Positions 14,340 to 23,439 are shown, counted from the first letter of the stretch. The stretch: DNA of 64,000 bases from Amycolatopsis mediterranei (GCF_026017845.1 NZ_CP100416.1:3566948-3630947); one strand, 5' to 3'. Notes: a model not told the origin generated them from the sequence alone. Made by a program: numbers and translations.

Positions 14340-15302
14340 ATGACGAACAGCATGAGAGCGGTCACCATCCCCGAATTCGGTCCGGCCGAGGTCCTGCGGC
14401 TCGACACCGTGGCGGTGCCGGAGCCCGGGCCGGGCGAGGTCTCGATCGACGTCGCCTACGCCGGTGCCAACTTCGCCGAGGTCCTCTACCGGCAGGGGGT
14501 CGTGGACGTCCCGCTGCCCTTCGTCCCCGGCATCGAGGTCTCCGGGCGGATCCGCGCGCTGGGCGAAGGCGTCGAGGGCCTCTCGGTGGGGGAGCCGGTC
14601 GCCGCGTTGACGATCGTGGCGAGCGGGGGCTACGCCGAGGTGGTCACCACCTCGGCCGACCTGGTCGCCCCGCTGTCCGGGACCGGGCTGGAGATTGCGG
14701 CGGCCGTGCCGTCCAACAGCACCACCGCCTTCCTCGTCCTCGAACGCGTGGCCCGGCTGGCGCGCGGCGAACGCGTCCTGGTGCACGCCGCCGCCGGCGG
14801 GGTCGGCAGCCAGCTGGGCCAGGTCGCGCGCCTGCTCGGCGCCGGCCGGGTGGTCGGCACGGTCGGCGGCGAAGCGAAGATCGCCGCCGCGAAGGCGTTC
14901 GGCTACGACGAGGTCGTCCTGCGCGACGACGTGGCCGGCACCGGCGAGTTCGACGTCGTCGTGGACATGGTCGGCGGGCCGGCGCGGCGCGCAAGCCTGG
15001 ACCGGCTCGCCCCGCTGGGGCGCCTGGTGGTCATGGGCAACGCCTCGGGCGCCGAGGACGTCGGCGTCTCGGCCAACGAGCTGTGGTTCACCACCAAGAC
15101 CGTGTCGGGGTTCAACCTCGCCGGGGTTTCCGCCGTGGCGCCGGAAACCGTGGGGCAGGCGCTGCGCCGCGCGGTCGCGGCCGTCGCGGACGGCACCCTG
15201 CGCGTCGACGTCGAAGCCCTGCCGCTGGCCGACGCGGCGGCCGCGCACCGCCGCATCGAATCGGGTTCGACGACCGGCAAGCTGGTGCTCCGCGTGCGGT
15301 GA
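14340..15302 (+). CDS. NADPH:quinone oxidoreductase-like MDR protein
   Basis: A 320-residue zinc-free MDR enzyme: GroES-like N-domain with PFVPGIEVSGRI, NADPH motif VLVHAAAGGVGSQLGQVARLLGA, and C-terminal GKLVLRVR closing the fold. Such proteins reduce quinones or enones using NADPH. ATG 14340 is used; an in-frame ATG four codons later is equally possible. It stands alone, with a 112-bp gap to the next gene, which has its own promoter. Confidence 0.87.
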   Translation: MTNSMRAVTIPEFGPAEVLRLDTVAVPEPGPGEVSIDVAYAGANFAEVLYRQGVVDVPLPFVPGIEVSGRIRALGEGVEGLSVGEPVAALTIVASGGYAEVVTTSADLVAPLSGTGLEIAAAVPSNSTTAFLVLERVARLARGERVLVHAAAGGVGSQLGQVARLLGAGRVVGTVGGEAKIAAAKAFGYDEVVLRDDVAGTGEFDVVVDMVGGPARRASLDRLAPLGRLVVMGNASGAEDVGVSANELWFTTKTVSGFNLAGVSAVAPETVGQALRRAVAAVADGTLRVDVEALPLADAAAAHRRIESGSTTGKLVLRVR

Positions 15303-15327
15303 CCCGCGGGTGTGACGGGTATCCGCC

Positions 15328-15355
15328 TTGAGACCTCGGCCGCATCGCGCATAAT
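15328..15355 (+). promoter_or_regulatory. housekeeping-type promoter of SDR pair
   Basis: TTGAGA (15328-15333), 16-nt spacer, CATAAT (15350-15355). A good sigma-70-like match in GC-rich DNA, about 60 bp upstream of the first SDR. Confidence 0.55.
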
Positions 15356-15414
15356 GGCCCCTGACCGACTGCTTGGTATGTGCCGCGCACCACACCCGAA
15401 GGAGACAGCCTGCC

Positions 15415-16167
15415 GTGAACTCGTTCAAGGACCGCGTCGCGATCGTCACCGGCGCCAGCCGGGGCATCGGCCTCGGGATCGCGAAGACGCTCGTCGAGCG
15501 CGGCGCCAAGGTCTGCCTCACCGCTCGCAAGCCGGAAGCCCTGGAGGAGGCCGTCAGCTCCCTCGGCGGTCCCGACGTCGCCATGTTCGTGGCGGGCAAG
15601 TCCGACGACACCGACCACCAGGACGAGACGGTCGCCAAGACGATCGAGACCTTCGGCCGGCTCGACTACCTGGTCAACAACACCGGCATCAACCCCGCCT
15701 ACGGGCCCACCCTGGACATCGACCCGGCCGCCGCGGCGAAGATCCTCGGCGTCAACGTGCTCGCGCCGCTGGGCTGGACCAAGCGCGCCCGCGACGCGTG
15801 GATGGGGGAGCACGGCGGCGCCGTCGTCAACGTCGCTTCCGTCGCCGGCCTCGGCGCTTCGCCGGGGATCGGCATGTACGGCGTCAGCAAGGCGGCGCTG
15901 ATCCGGCTGACCGTCGAGCTCGGCGCCGAGCTGGGGCCGAAGATCCGCGTCAACGCCGTCGCGCCGGCCGTGGTCAAGACGAAGTTCGCGACCGCGCTGT
16001 ACGAGGGCCGCGAGGAGGAGGTCGCCGCGGCGTACCCGATGAAGCGGCTCGGCGTGCCGGCCGACATCGCGGGCGCGGTGGCGTTCCTGCTGTCCGACGA
16101 CGCGGGCTGGATCACCGGCCAGACGATGGTCCTCGACGGTGGCGTGACCCTCGGCGGTGGCCTGTGA
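15415..16167 (+). CDS. short-chain dehydrogenase/reductase (FabG-like)
   Basis: A 250-residue classical SDR: cofactor motif TGASRGIG, NNTG in place of the usual NNAG, catalytic Ser in NVASVAG, and YxxxK as MYGVSKAAL. The C-terminus MVLDGGVTLGGG is typical of SDRs in acyl-CoA or ketone metabolism. GTG 15415 with GAAGGAGA upstream. The 3' end overlaps the next SDR by four bases (GTGA), so the two are co-translated. Confidence 0.9.
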   Translation: MNSFKDRVAIVTGASRGIGLGIAKTLVERGAKVCLTARKPEALEEAVSSLGGPDVAMFVAGKSDDTDHQDETVAKTIETFGRLDYLVNNTGINPAYGPTLDIDPAAAAKILGVNVLAPLGWTKRARDAWMGEHGGAVVNVASVAGLGASPGIGMYGVSKAALIRLTVELGAELGPKIRVNAVAPAVVKTKFATALYEGREEEVAAAYPMKRLGVPADIAGAVAFLLSDDAGWITGQTMVLDGGVTLGGGL

Positions 16168-16934
16168 CCGGCGTCGTCGTCACCGGGGGCGGCGGCGGGA
16201 TCGGCGCCGCGCTGGCCCGCCGCTTCGCGGCCGACGGCGCCCGGGTCGTCGTGGCCGACCTCGACGGGGACAAGGCCGCGGAGGTGGCGGCCGAAGTCGG
16301 CGGGACGGCGTTCGCGGGCGACGTCGCGAGCCTGGACGGCGTGACGAAGCTGATCGACAGCGCGCGTTCGACGCTCGGCGAGATCGACGTGTTCTGCGCG
16401 AACGCGGGCATCGCGCCCTTCGGCGGCGCGGAGAGCGGCGAGGAGGTGTGGGCGCGCACGTGGGAGGTCAACGTCATGTCGCACGTCCGCGCGGCGAACC
16501 TGCTGCTCCCGGCGTGGCTCGAGCGCGGCCGGGGCCACTTCATCGCCACGGTGTCGGCGGCCGGCCTGCTGACCAGCCTCGGCTCGGCGCCGTACTCGGT
16601 GACCAAGCACGGCGCGCTGGCGTTCGCCGAATGGCTGTCGGCGACCTACCGCCACCGCGGCATCACGGTGCAGGCGATCTGCCCGCAGGGCGTGCGCACG
16701 GCGATGCTGGAGAGCACCGGCACGGCGGGCCAGCTGCTGATGGGCGCGTCGGCGATCGAGCCGGAGCAGGTCGCCGACGCGCTGTTCGCGGCGATGGCGG
16801 AAAAGCGGTTCCTGGTGCTGCCGCACCCCGAGGTCGCGGGCTACTACGTGGCGCGCGCCACCGAGACCGACCGCTGGCTCGGCGGGATGAACAAGCTGCA
16901 GCGCAAGGTCGAGGAGGCCGTCGGCAAGCTGTGA
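16164..16934 (+). CDS. short-chain dehydrogenase/reductase
   Basis: A 256-residue SDR: TGGGGGIG cofactor loop, VVVADLDG (acidic residue after strand 2 favours NAD), CANAG, Ser in TVSAAG, and YSVTKHG. GTG start inside the 4-bp overlap with the upstream SDR. The two form an isolated operon closed by the large inverted repeat at 16965-17025. They may catalyse successive steps or form a heteromer; the substrate is unknown. Confidence 0.9.
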   Translation: MTGVVVTGGGGGIGAALARRFAADGARVVVADLDGDKAAEVAAEVGGTAFAGDVASLDGVTKLIDSARSTLGEIDVFCANAGIAPFGGAESGEEVWARTWEVNVMSHVRAANLLLPAWLERGRGHFIATVSAAGLLTSLGSAPYSVTKHGALAFAEWLSATYRHRGITVQAICPQGVRTAMLESTGTAGQLLMGASAIEPEQVADALFAAMAEKRFLVLPHPEVAGYYVARATETDRWLGGMNKLQRKVEEAVGKL

Positions 16935-16964
16935 GCGGTCACCCCGGTGGCCTTGGTGGTGGTC

Positions 16965-17025
16965 CGATGCAGTGAATGACTCATTCCTGGCGTCCGACGC
17001 CAGGAATGAGTCATTCACTGCATCG
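16965..17025. terminator. 61-bp perfect inverted repeat, bidirectional terminator
   Basis: 30-bp perfect arms (16965-16994 and 16996-17025) around one central base, between convergent genes. Each arm contains the nested 13-bp palindrome GAATGA-C/G-TCATTC. The right arm overlaps the last codons of the reverse-strand reductase. I recall similar GAATGA...TCATTC elements between convergent genes in Amycolatopsis genomes. Confidence 0.75.
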
Positions 17026-17560
17026 CCGCGGCCGACTTGCGACACTGGTGGATCACCCGGTACCAGTTCGGGTGCAGGCGTTCCAGTCCGATCGTGCCAC
17101 CGCCGGGACGGTCGAACATCCGGACGCCGTCGCCGAGGAGGACCGGGACCGGCAGCGCGAGGATCTCGTCGAGGAGGCCGGCTTCGAGGCACTGCCGGGC
17201 CACGTCGGCACCCAGGACGTTGACGTACTTCTGCCCGGCTGCCTCCCGGGCCGCGGAGACCGCCGAAGCCAGGTCGCCGACGAACGTGACGCCGGGAACC
17301 GGTGCCGGAGGCCGGTGGGTGAGCACGAACTGAGGCCCCTCCCAGCCGCCCCCGAACGCCTTGCCTTCCCCCGGCGACCCCCGGTGCGGGTCGTCGCCGT
17401 CGAAGGTGGTGCGGCCCACCAGCAGGGCGCCGATGCGGGGGATGAGCGCGTCGACCGCCGGGTCGGGGCCCAGGTATGGCGTCAACCAGGACATGTCGCC
17501 GCCGGGGCCGGCGAGGAAACCGTCGACCGAGCAGCTGAACGCGTAGAGCAGTTTGGCCAT
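17015..17560 (-). CDS. dihydrofolate reductase/RibD C-terminal family protein
   Basis: A 181-residue RibD_C-type reductase: opening LLYAFSCSVDGFLAGPGGDM, then LLVGRTTFDG, QFVLTHRPP and YVNVLGADVARQCLEAGLLDE. These proteins share the DHFR fold and bind NADPH, but usually act neither on dihydrofolate nor in riboflavin synthesis. ATG 17560 with GGCAGG upstream. The final codons lie inside the bidirectional terminator repeat. Confidence 0.87.
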   Translation of the reverse strand: MAKLLYAFSCSVDGFLAGPGGDMSWLTPYLGPDPAVDALIPRIGALLVGRTTFDGDDPHRGSPGEGKAFGGGWEGPQFVLTHRPPAPVPGVTFVGDLASAVSAAREAAGQKYVNVLGADVARQCLEAGLLDEILALPVPVLLGDGVRMFDRPGGGTIGLERLHPNWYRVIHQCRKSAAAMQ

Positions 17561-17615
17561 GGGACCTGCCTCAGTGATGTCGGATGCAGGTACTGACGGC
17601 CGGGGCCGCGGAAAC

Positions 17616-18395
17616 TCATCGGCAGGGCGGGAACCGGGGCGGACGGCGCTCGTTCCAGCTCGCCAGCCCCTCCGTCAGCTCGGGCCGGCCGAACGATTCG
17701 ATCATCAGCTCGGTGGCCGAGCGTGCCGCTTCGGAAAGCGGCAGCAGCGCCTCCCGGGCGAACTGCTCCTTCATCACCGCCATCGACCGCGGTGCGCTGT
17801 AGGTCGCCAGCTCCGTCGCGTACGCGTGCGCGCGCAACCGCAGCTCCCCGGCCGGGACCACCTCCTGGACCAGGCCGTAGTCCAGCGCCTGTTCCGCGGT
17901 GAACGTCCGCCCGGACAGCAGCAGGTCGCGGGCCCGGCCCTGGCCGACGAGCTCCGGCAGCAGCTTCGCGATGCCGTATTCGGCGATCAGGCCCCGGCGG
18001 GCGAACGCGGTGGTGAACTTCGCGCCCGCGGCCGCGAACCGGACGTCCGCCGAGCACGCGATGACGAACCCCAGGCCGGCGCAGCCGCCGTTGACCGCCG
18101 CCACCACCGGGACACCCACCGAGGCCGCCGCCAGCACGTCCCGGAAGTTGTCCTCGACCGGGGGCCGCGTGGCGATCGTGCCGAGCAACCCCAGGTCGGC
18201 GCCGGGGCAGAAGGCCCGGCCCGCCCCCGTGACGACGACCGCGCGGACCTCCGGGTCGGCGTCGGCCTGCCGCAGCAGGGCGCCGTAGCGGGCCTGCATC
18301 GGCACGTCCATCGCGTTGCTGCGGTCCGGCTTGTCGAAGGTGCACGTCACGACCGGGCCGTCCGCCTCGTACCGCACGCCATCCACAGTGGACAT
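17616..18395 (-). CDS. enoyl-CoA hydratase/isomerase
   Basis: A 259-residue crotonase-fold protein. The oxyanion-hole motifs are GAGRAFCPGADL and AAVNGGCAGLGFVIACSADVRFA. The paired catalytic Glu residues of true hydratases are not obvious: the second region reads RRGLIAEYGIAKLLP, with one Glu. The exact reaction (hydration, isomerisation or hydrolysis) is therefore open. ATG 18395 with GAGGAGG. Upstream is the palindrome ACTAAGCG-GT-CGCTTGG, also found before the SDR/MaoC pair at 35 kb, which suggests co-regulation with that beta-oxidation set. Confidence 0.88.
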   Translation of the reverse strand: MSTVDGVRYEADGPVVTCTFDKPDRSNAMDVPMQARYGALLRQADADPEVRAVVVTGAGRAFCPGADLGLLGTIATRPPVEDNFRDVLAAASVGVPVVAAVNGGCAGLGFVIACSADVRFAAAGAKFTTAFARRGLIAEYGIAKLLPELVGQGRARDLLLSGRTFTAEQALDYGLVQEVVPAGELRLRAHAYATELATYSAPRSMAVMKEQFAREALLPLSEAARSATELMIESFGRPELTEGLASWNERRPPRFPPCR

Positions 18396-18420
18396 CGCCG
18401 CCTCCTCGGGGTCGACCCAT

Positions 18421-18438
18421 ACTAAGCGGTCGCTTGGG
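18421..18438. promoter_or_regulatory. TetR-type operator CTAAGCG-N2-CGCTTGG
   Basis: Near-perfect 7+2+7 palindrome upstream of the enoyl-CoA hydratase gene. The same core (ACTAAGCGGTYGCTT) occurs at 35117-35133. The cognate regulator is not identifiable in the window. Confidence 0.5.
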
Positions 18439-18474
18439 GAGAAGTCACGCGCCGGACGGGCGGGTGGGCGCCGA

Positions 18475-18491
18475 GTTCGAAATTATCGAAC
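18475..18491. promoter_or_regulatory. palindrome upstream of GH2 gene
   Basis: Perfect palindrome GTTCGA-N5-TCGAAC with an AT-rich centre. Just downstream, TTGATT (18495-18500), an 18-nt spacer and CATAGT (18519-18524) form a plausible promoter for the GH2 gene, so the palindrome is placed as an operator. Confidence 0.5.
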
Positions 18492-18566
18492 CCTTTGATT
18501 GTCCGGAAACCTCTGTGCCATAGTGCTTTCCGCCCGCACAACGCCGCGCTGGAAGGGGCTCACCCG

Positions 18567-21500
18567 ATGCCGGAAGCAGAACCGAGTGGTCTCCGCAGAC
18601 GGGTGGTGCTGGGCGGGGTCGGCGCCGCTGTCGCCGCGTCGGCCGTCACGCCGGTCGCCCGGGCCGCCGACGCGCTCACGCCGCCGGGCCAGGCGCGAGA
18701 AAGCGATTTCACGGCCGGCTGGCGGTTCGCCCTGGCCAACCCCGACGGCGTCACCGATCCCGGCGGTCGCTTCGCCGACGCCCCGAAGCCCGGCTTCGAC
18801 GACTCGGCGTGGCAGGTGGTCGACGTCCCGCACGACTGGAGCATCGAACTCCCGCCGACCGGCAAGGGCACCAGCAGCGGGTCCGGCTTCTTCCGCGGCG
18901 GGCTCGGCTGGTACCGCAAGATGTTCACGCTGCCGCCCTCGCCGGCGGGCAAGCGCGTGTCGGTGGAGTTCGACGGCGTCTATTCGGACGCCCACGTCTA
19001 CCTGAACGGCGAGTTGCTCGGCCACCACCCGTACGCCTACACCGGGTTCGCCTTCGACCTCACCGGACGGCTGCACACCGACGGCCGGACGCCGAACGTC
19101 CTCGCCGTGCGCGCGACGAACCCGCTGCCCAGCAGCCGCTGGTACTCCGGCAGCGGGATCTTCCGCCGCGTCCGCCTGGTCGTCACCGACCCGGTGCACG
19201 TCGCCCGGCACGGCACGTTCGTCACCACGCCCGACATCGCCGCCGGCCGCGGCACGGTGCGGGTCGCCACCGACGTCGTCAACGACTCCGGCGCCGCGGT
19301 CACCGCGCAGGTGCGCACGACCGTCACCGACCCGGCGGGTCGCGTGGTGGCGACCGGCTCGACGGACGTCGCGGTACCGGCCGGGCGGACGGTGACGGCG
19401 GTGACCGGAACCCGGGTCGAGCGTCCCCTGCTGTGGTCGTTCGAGACCCCCCGGCTCTACCGGCTGCGCACCGACGTCGTCGTGGCCGGGCGCGTGCTCG
19501 ACACGACCACCGCGGACTTCGGCTTCCGCTACACCGAATTCCACCCGGACCACGGATTTTCGCTCAACGGGAAGCCGGCGAAGCTGCGCGGGGTCAACCT
19601 GCACGCGAGCCAGGGTGCGCTGGGCGCGGTGATCGACCCGGCTGCGCTGGAGCACCAGATGCGGCTGATGCTCGCGATGGGCGTCAACGCGCTGCGGACC
19701 GCGCACAACCCGCCGGACCCGCAGCTGGTGACGGTCTGCGAACGGCTCGGGATCGTGATGATGGTCGAGGCGTTCGACTGCTGGCGGACCGGCAAGCTCG
19801 AATACGACTACCACCGCGACTTCGACGAGTGGAGCGGGCGCGACATCGCCGAAATGGTGCACGCGGCCAAGAACTCGCCCGCGGTCGTGCTCTGGTCGAT
19901 CGGCAACGAGGTGCCCGACGCGTCGATGGCGGGCGGCCCGGAGATCGCCGCGGGCCTGATCGCCGCGGTCCGCGCGATCGACCCGACCCGGCCGATCGTG
20001 ATGGGTTCGGACCGCTACCGCGGTGTGCCCGCGCCGGGCTCGCCGCAGGACCTCATCCTCAAGCAGCTCGACGGCCTCGGCGTCAACTACAACACCGCCC
20101 AGTCGATCGACGGGCTGCACAAGCAGTACCCGGACAAGTTCTTCTTCGAGTCCGAGTCGTCGTCGGCGACCTCGACGCGCGGCGTCTACCAGGAACCGGA
20201 GCTGCTCAACACCGGCGAAAACCACACGCCGGGCAAGCGGGCGACGTCGTCCTACGACAACAACCTGGCCTCGTGGACCTTCAGCGGCGAGTACTCGCTG
20301 AAGAAGGACCGGGACCGCAAGTTCTGCCAGGGCCAGTTCCTGTGGTCCGGGCAGGACTACCTCGGCGAGCCGACGCCGTACGACGTCTTCCCCGTCAAGA
20401 CGTCCTTCTTCGGCGCGATCGACAGCGCCGGCCTGCCCAAGGACGCCTTCCACCTGTTCCGCAGCCAGTGGACCACCGCCCCGATGGTGCACCTGACCCC
20501 GATGGACTGGACGAACCACCGGCCGGGCGAGCCAGTCGCGGTGCGGGTCTATTCCACTGTGGACACGGTCGAGCTGCTCCTGAACGGGAAGTCGTTGGGC
20601 GTGAGGAAGTTCGACCGCAAGACCACTGTGGACGGCCGGGGCTACCTGGAGACGACCGAGCCGGCCGGCGACGACAAGAACGATCCCTCCGGCAGCTACA
20701 CCAGCCCGAACGGCAGCGCCGGCAAGCTGCACCTGACCTGGACCGTGCCCTTCGAGCCCGGCACGCTGACCGCGGTCGCCCGGGCCGGCGGCCGCGAGGT
20801 GGCGCGCGACGAACTGGTCACGGCCGGGCCGCCGCGCGCGGTCGAGCTGAGCGTGGACGCGCCCGGTGGCGAGGTGGTGACCGGGGCGATGACGTTCGTG
20901 ACGGCGTCGGTCGTGGACGCCCACGGGGTCGTCGTGCCCGGCGACGGGCCGGTGCTGCGGTTCACCGTCGCCGGGCCCGGCCGGGTCGCCGGTGTCGACA
21001 ACGGGCGGCAGGAACTCGCCCAGGGCTACCAGCAGCCGGCGATCCCGGCGTTCAAGGGGCTGGCCGTCGCCGTCGTCGCGGCGACCGGCGGGCGCGGCCC
21101 GATCACCGTGACGGCGAGTGCTCCGGGGCTGGCGCCGGGGAAGCTCACCCTGCCCGGCTCGTCCCTCGGACAGCGCCACGGCCCGGGAGCGCGCGCGGTC
21201 GAGACCCCGGTGGTCCCGCCCGCTTCGACGGCGGACGCGAGCTACTCGGGCGCCCCGGACGCGCTGCCGTCGGCGATGCTGGACGGGAATCCGGCCACCG
21301 GCTGGTCGAACTACTACGTCAAACCGGCGACGGCGACGCTGAACGCGGTGAGCAGGCCGCGAGCCGCGGACTGGGTGTCCCTGGCCTGGCCGTCAGCGCA
21401 GCGGATCAGTGCCGTCACGGCGAACTTCGTCGTGGACGCGAAGCTGGCGCTGCCGGTCGCCGTCGAAGTCGCCTGCCGCACCGCCCGGGGCTTCGAGCCG

Positions 21501-21641
21501 GTGCGGAACCTGCGGATCACGTGGGGGACCGGCTCGAACGACCCGACGTCGTTCGCATTCGATCCGGTCGTCACCACGGAGGTGCGGGTGACGATGACCG
21601 CGCACGGCTTCCTGCGGATCAGCGCGCTGCTGGCCCGCTGA
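18567..21641 (+). CDS. Tat-exported glycoside hydrolase family 2 (beta-galactosidase-like)
   Basis: 1024 residues. A twin-arginine signal (LRRRVVLGGVGAAVAASAV) is followed by the GH2 sugar-binding domain (about 45-215, with DVPHDWSIELP and WYRKMF), the Ig-like domain (about 220-325) and the TIM barrel (about 330-600). The catalytic acid/base is Glu448 in SIGNEVPD; the nucleophile is probably Glu528 or Glu530 in FFFESESSS. A DUF4982-like Ig domain, a Big/invasin-like domain and a C-terminal beta-sandwich resembling a carbohydrate-binding module complete it. Such enzymes release terminal beta-galactose or related sugars from plant polysaccharides. ATG 18567 with GGAAGGGG. It is monocistronic. 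Confidence 0.9.
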   Translation: MPEAEPSGLRRRVVLGGVGAAVAASAVTPVARAADALTPPGQARESDFTAGWRFALANPDGVTDPGGRFADAPKPGFDDSAWQVVDVPHDWSIELPPTGKGTSSGSGFFRGGLGWYRKMFTLPPSPAGKRVSVEFDGVYSDAHVYLNGELLGHHPYAYTGFAFDLTGRLHTDGRTPNVLAVRATNPLPSSRWYSGSGIFRRVRLVVTDPVHVARHGTFVTTPDIAAGRGTVRVATDVVNDSGAAVTAQVRTTVTDPAGRVVATGSTDVAVPAGRTVTAVTGTRVERPLLWSFETPRLYRLRTDVVVAGRVLDTTTADFGFRYTEFHPDHGFSLNGKPAKLRGVNLHASQGALGAVIDPAALEHQMRLMLAMGVNALRTAHNPPDPQLVTVCERLGIVMMVEAFDCWRTGKLEYDYHRDFDEWSGRDIAEMVHAAKNSPAVVLWSIGNEVPDASMAGGPEIAAGLIAAVRAIDPTRPIVMGSDRYRGVPAPGSPQDLILKQLDGLGVNYNTAQSIDGLHKQYPDKFFFESESSSATSTRGVYQEPELLNTGENHTPGKRATSSYDNNLASWTFSGEYSLKKDRDRKFCQGQFLWSGQDYLGEPTPYDVFPVKTSFFGAIDSAGLPKDAFHLFRSQWTTAPMVHLTPMDWTNHRPGEPVAVRVYSTVDTVELLLNGKSLGVRKFDRKTTVDGRGYLETTEPAGDDKNDPSGSYTSPNGSAGKLHLTWTVPFEPGTLTAVARAGGREVARDELVTAGPPRAVELSVDAPGGEVVTGAMTFVTASVVDAHGVVVPGDGPVLRFTVAGPGRVAGVDNGRQELAQGYQQPAIPAFKGLAVAVVAATGGRGPITVTASAPGLAPGKLTLPGSSLGQRHGPGARAVETPVVPPASTADASYSGAPDALPSAMLDGNPATGWSNYYVKPATATLNAVSRPRAADWVSLAWPSAQRISAVTANFVVDAKLALPVAVEVACRTARGFEPVRNLRITWGTGSNDPTSFAFDPVVTTEVRVTMTAHGFLRISALLAR

Positions 21642-21646
21642 GGCGC

Positions 21647-21678
21647 GGGTCCGGCGGGGCGCACCCCCCGCCGGACCC
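21647..21678. terminator. bidirectional hairpin terminator
   Basis: Perfect 13-bp arms (21647-21659 and 21666-21678), 6-nt loop, between the convergent GH2 and secreted-repeat-protein genes. Confidence 0.65.
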
Positions 21679-21684
21679 CGGTGG

Positions 21685-22518
21685 TCACCGGCTACAGGGC
21701 GCGAGCGCGTCGAGGCCCTGCGGCTTGGCCGCGTTGCGGCCGATGGCGGTGGCGATCCGGTTGATCGTCGCCACGCGCTTGTCCTCGAGCGGGCCGAGGA
21801 TGGCGTTCTGCACGAAGTTCGCGCCGCCCTCCCCGGCGCTGGTCACCAGGCGGTTGTTCGCCTCGGCGATCTGCGTGTCGAGCAGCTGCAGGTTGCGCTG
21901 GACCTCGGCCTGGGCCTGGGCGGGGATGGCCGGGAGCTTGCTCGCCACGTCGGGGCAGCTGATCTGCCCGGCCGCGGCGTTCCCGGTGTTCCCGTTCTGC
22001 CCGGCGTTGCCCTTGCCACCCGTGCCCTGGGCGGGCGCCGCCGGGGCCGCCGGAGCGGCACCCGCACCGGCCTGCCCGCCGACCGAGCACGTGGCCAGGC
22101 CGTCGAGGCCCTGCGGCTTCTCGGCCCGGCGCCCGATCGAGATGGCGATGCGGTCGATCGTGGACTTCCGCTTGTCCGCCAGCGGGCCCAGGATGGCGTT
22201 CTGCACGAAGTTCGGGCCGCCCTGGCCGACCGTCGTCTTCAGGCGGTTGTTGGCCTCGGCGATCTGGGTGTTGAGCAGGTCCAGGTTGCGTTGCACCTCG
22301 GCCTGGGCTTGCGCGGGGATGGCCGGGAGCTTGCTCGCCACGTCGGGGCAGCTGATCTGGCCGACCGCGGCCTGACCGCCCGAAGCGGCGTTGGCGGCGC
22401 CGGGGTCACCGAAGGTCGTGGCGATTGCCAGCGCCCCGCCCGCGATCGCGAGGCCGAGGGCCGCCGTCGCGATCTTCGTCCGCCGGGATAGGCGGTGTCG
22501 TCCACCGGAAGAAGGCAT
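21685..22518 (-). CDS. secreted protein with two near-identical domains
   Basis: 277 residues. A signal peptide (RRTKIATAALGLAIAGGALAI) is followed by two copies of a roughly 90-residue domain (about 55-145 and 187-277), about 80% identical. Each opens with ISCPDVASKLPAIPAQ and closes with KPQGLDxLAxC, so one disulphide per domain is likely. The linker is Ala/Pro/Gly/Asn-rich. The domain is helical (VQRNLDLLNTQIAEANNRL). I recognise no family. ATG 22518 with GGAGT. An extracellular structural or binding role is possible, but function is unknown. Confidence 0.78.
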   Translation of the reverse strand: MPSSGGRHRLSRRTKIATAALGLAIAGGALAIATTFGDPGAANAASGGQAAVGQISCPDVASKLPAIPAQAQAEVQRNLDLLNTQIAEANNRLKTTVGQGGPNFVQNAILGPLADKRKSTIDRIAISIGRRAEKPQGLDGLATCSVGGQAGAGAAPAAPAAPAQGTGGKGNAGQNGNTGNAAAGQISCPDVASKLPAIPAQAQAEVQRNLQLLDTQIAEANNRLVTSAGEGGANFVQNAILGPLEDKRVATINRIATAIGRNAAKPQGLDALAPCSR

Positions 22519-22861
22519 GAATGACTCCGTTTTCGTGCGTGAGTTAGCGTGAACATATGGGTACTCCGCCGTGTTCGGGGGATACGGCGGGGTTTCTGAT
22601 GGGGCGGACCAATCTGGTCGCCGACGCCATGGTGGCCTCTCCATCAGGGGTTTGTCCAGTGTGATCCACCTGAAAAAGAAGATGTGAACCATTTCGAACC
22701 GGGGTACGTGTACCCCTGTGACGGCGGCATCTGGCTGCATTGTTTCTGCGCACAAGAATTGTCGTGCGCAATTCCGGCGTGCCCGGCCGGGCTTGACGTG
22801 GGCCACCGTGTTCTCCTAGCTTCGACATACCGACCGGTCGGTGTCCAATGGAGGTCACGGG
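22519..22861. other. divergent promoter region between secreted protein and acyl-CoA ligase
   Basis: No gene. It holds the leaders of both flanking genes, a small GACCA-ATC-TGGTC palindrome (22607-22619), a modestly AT-richer stretch around 22660-22780, and the TetR-type palindrome at 22829-22842. Confidence 0.5.
22829..22842. promoter_or_regulatory. TetR-type operator ACCGACCGGTCGGT (site 1)
   Basis: Perfect 14-bp palindrome 19 bp upstream of the acyl-CoA ligase ATG. The same palindrome with a TA centre occurs at 33795-33808 before the APH/acyl-CoA dehydrogenase operon. The TetR gene at 25576 in this operon is the natural candidate binder. Confidence 0.68.
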
Positions 22862-23419
22862 ATGAGCTGGTACGACGCGAAGCCCTGGCTCGCGAGCTAC
22901 GACGAACAGGTGCGGGCCGCGGGACCGGCGCAGCCGACGACGGTGCCCGAGTCGTTCCGCCGGGCCGTGGACCACGTCCCGGACCGGGCCGCGATCGCCT
23001 ACTTCGACGCGCGGCTGACCTACCGCGAGGTCGACGAGCTCTCCGACGGCGTCGCGCGGTACCTGAGCGCCCACGGCTTCGCCCGCGGCGACCGGCTCGC
23101 CCTGGTGCTGCAGAACATCCCGCAGTTCGTCGTCGCCCTGCTCGGCGCGTGGAAGGCCGGTGGGATCGTCGTGCCGGTCAACCCGATGTACCGCGAACGC
23201 GAGCTCACCCACGTGTTCACCGACGCCGGCGTGAAGGCGGTCGTCTGCTCGCAGCGCGGCTGGAACGCCTGCATCGGCGAGACGGCAGCGGCCACCGGCG
23301 TCGGCATCGCGCTCACCACCAGCGAACTGGAGTTCCAGACCCGCGACGACGAGCGCGTCCTGGCCAAGGTCGAGCGGGAGGAGACGCCGGGGGCGACCGA
23401 GCTCCTCGACGCCGCGGCC

Positions 23420-23439
23420 ACGCCGGGGCCGAAGCCCCG
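23420..23439. repeat. REP-like palindrome at frameshift
   Basis: 20-nt GC-rich segment containing CGGGGC-CGAA-GCCCCG. Its core resembles the end of the longer element at 24127-24189 (GGGGCGAAGCCCC). Its length is not a multiple of three, and it coincides with the frame change. Confidence 0.5.

Noticed and set aside
18483..21179. 898-codon reverse-strand open frame opposite the GH2 gene
   Set aside because: Lies entirely over a clear glycosidase; composition (Arg/Gly/Val/His) is typical of GC-rich antisense frames.
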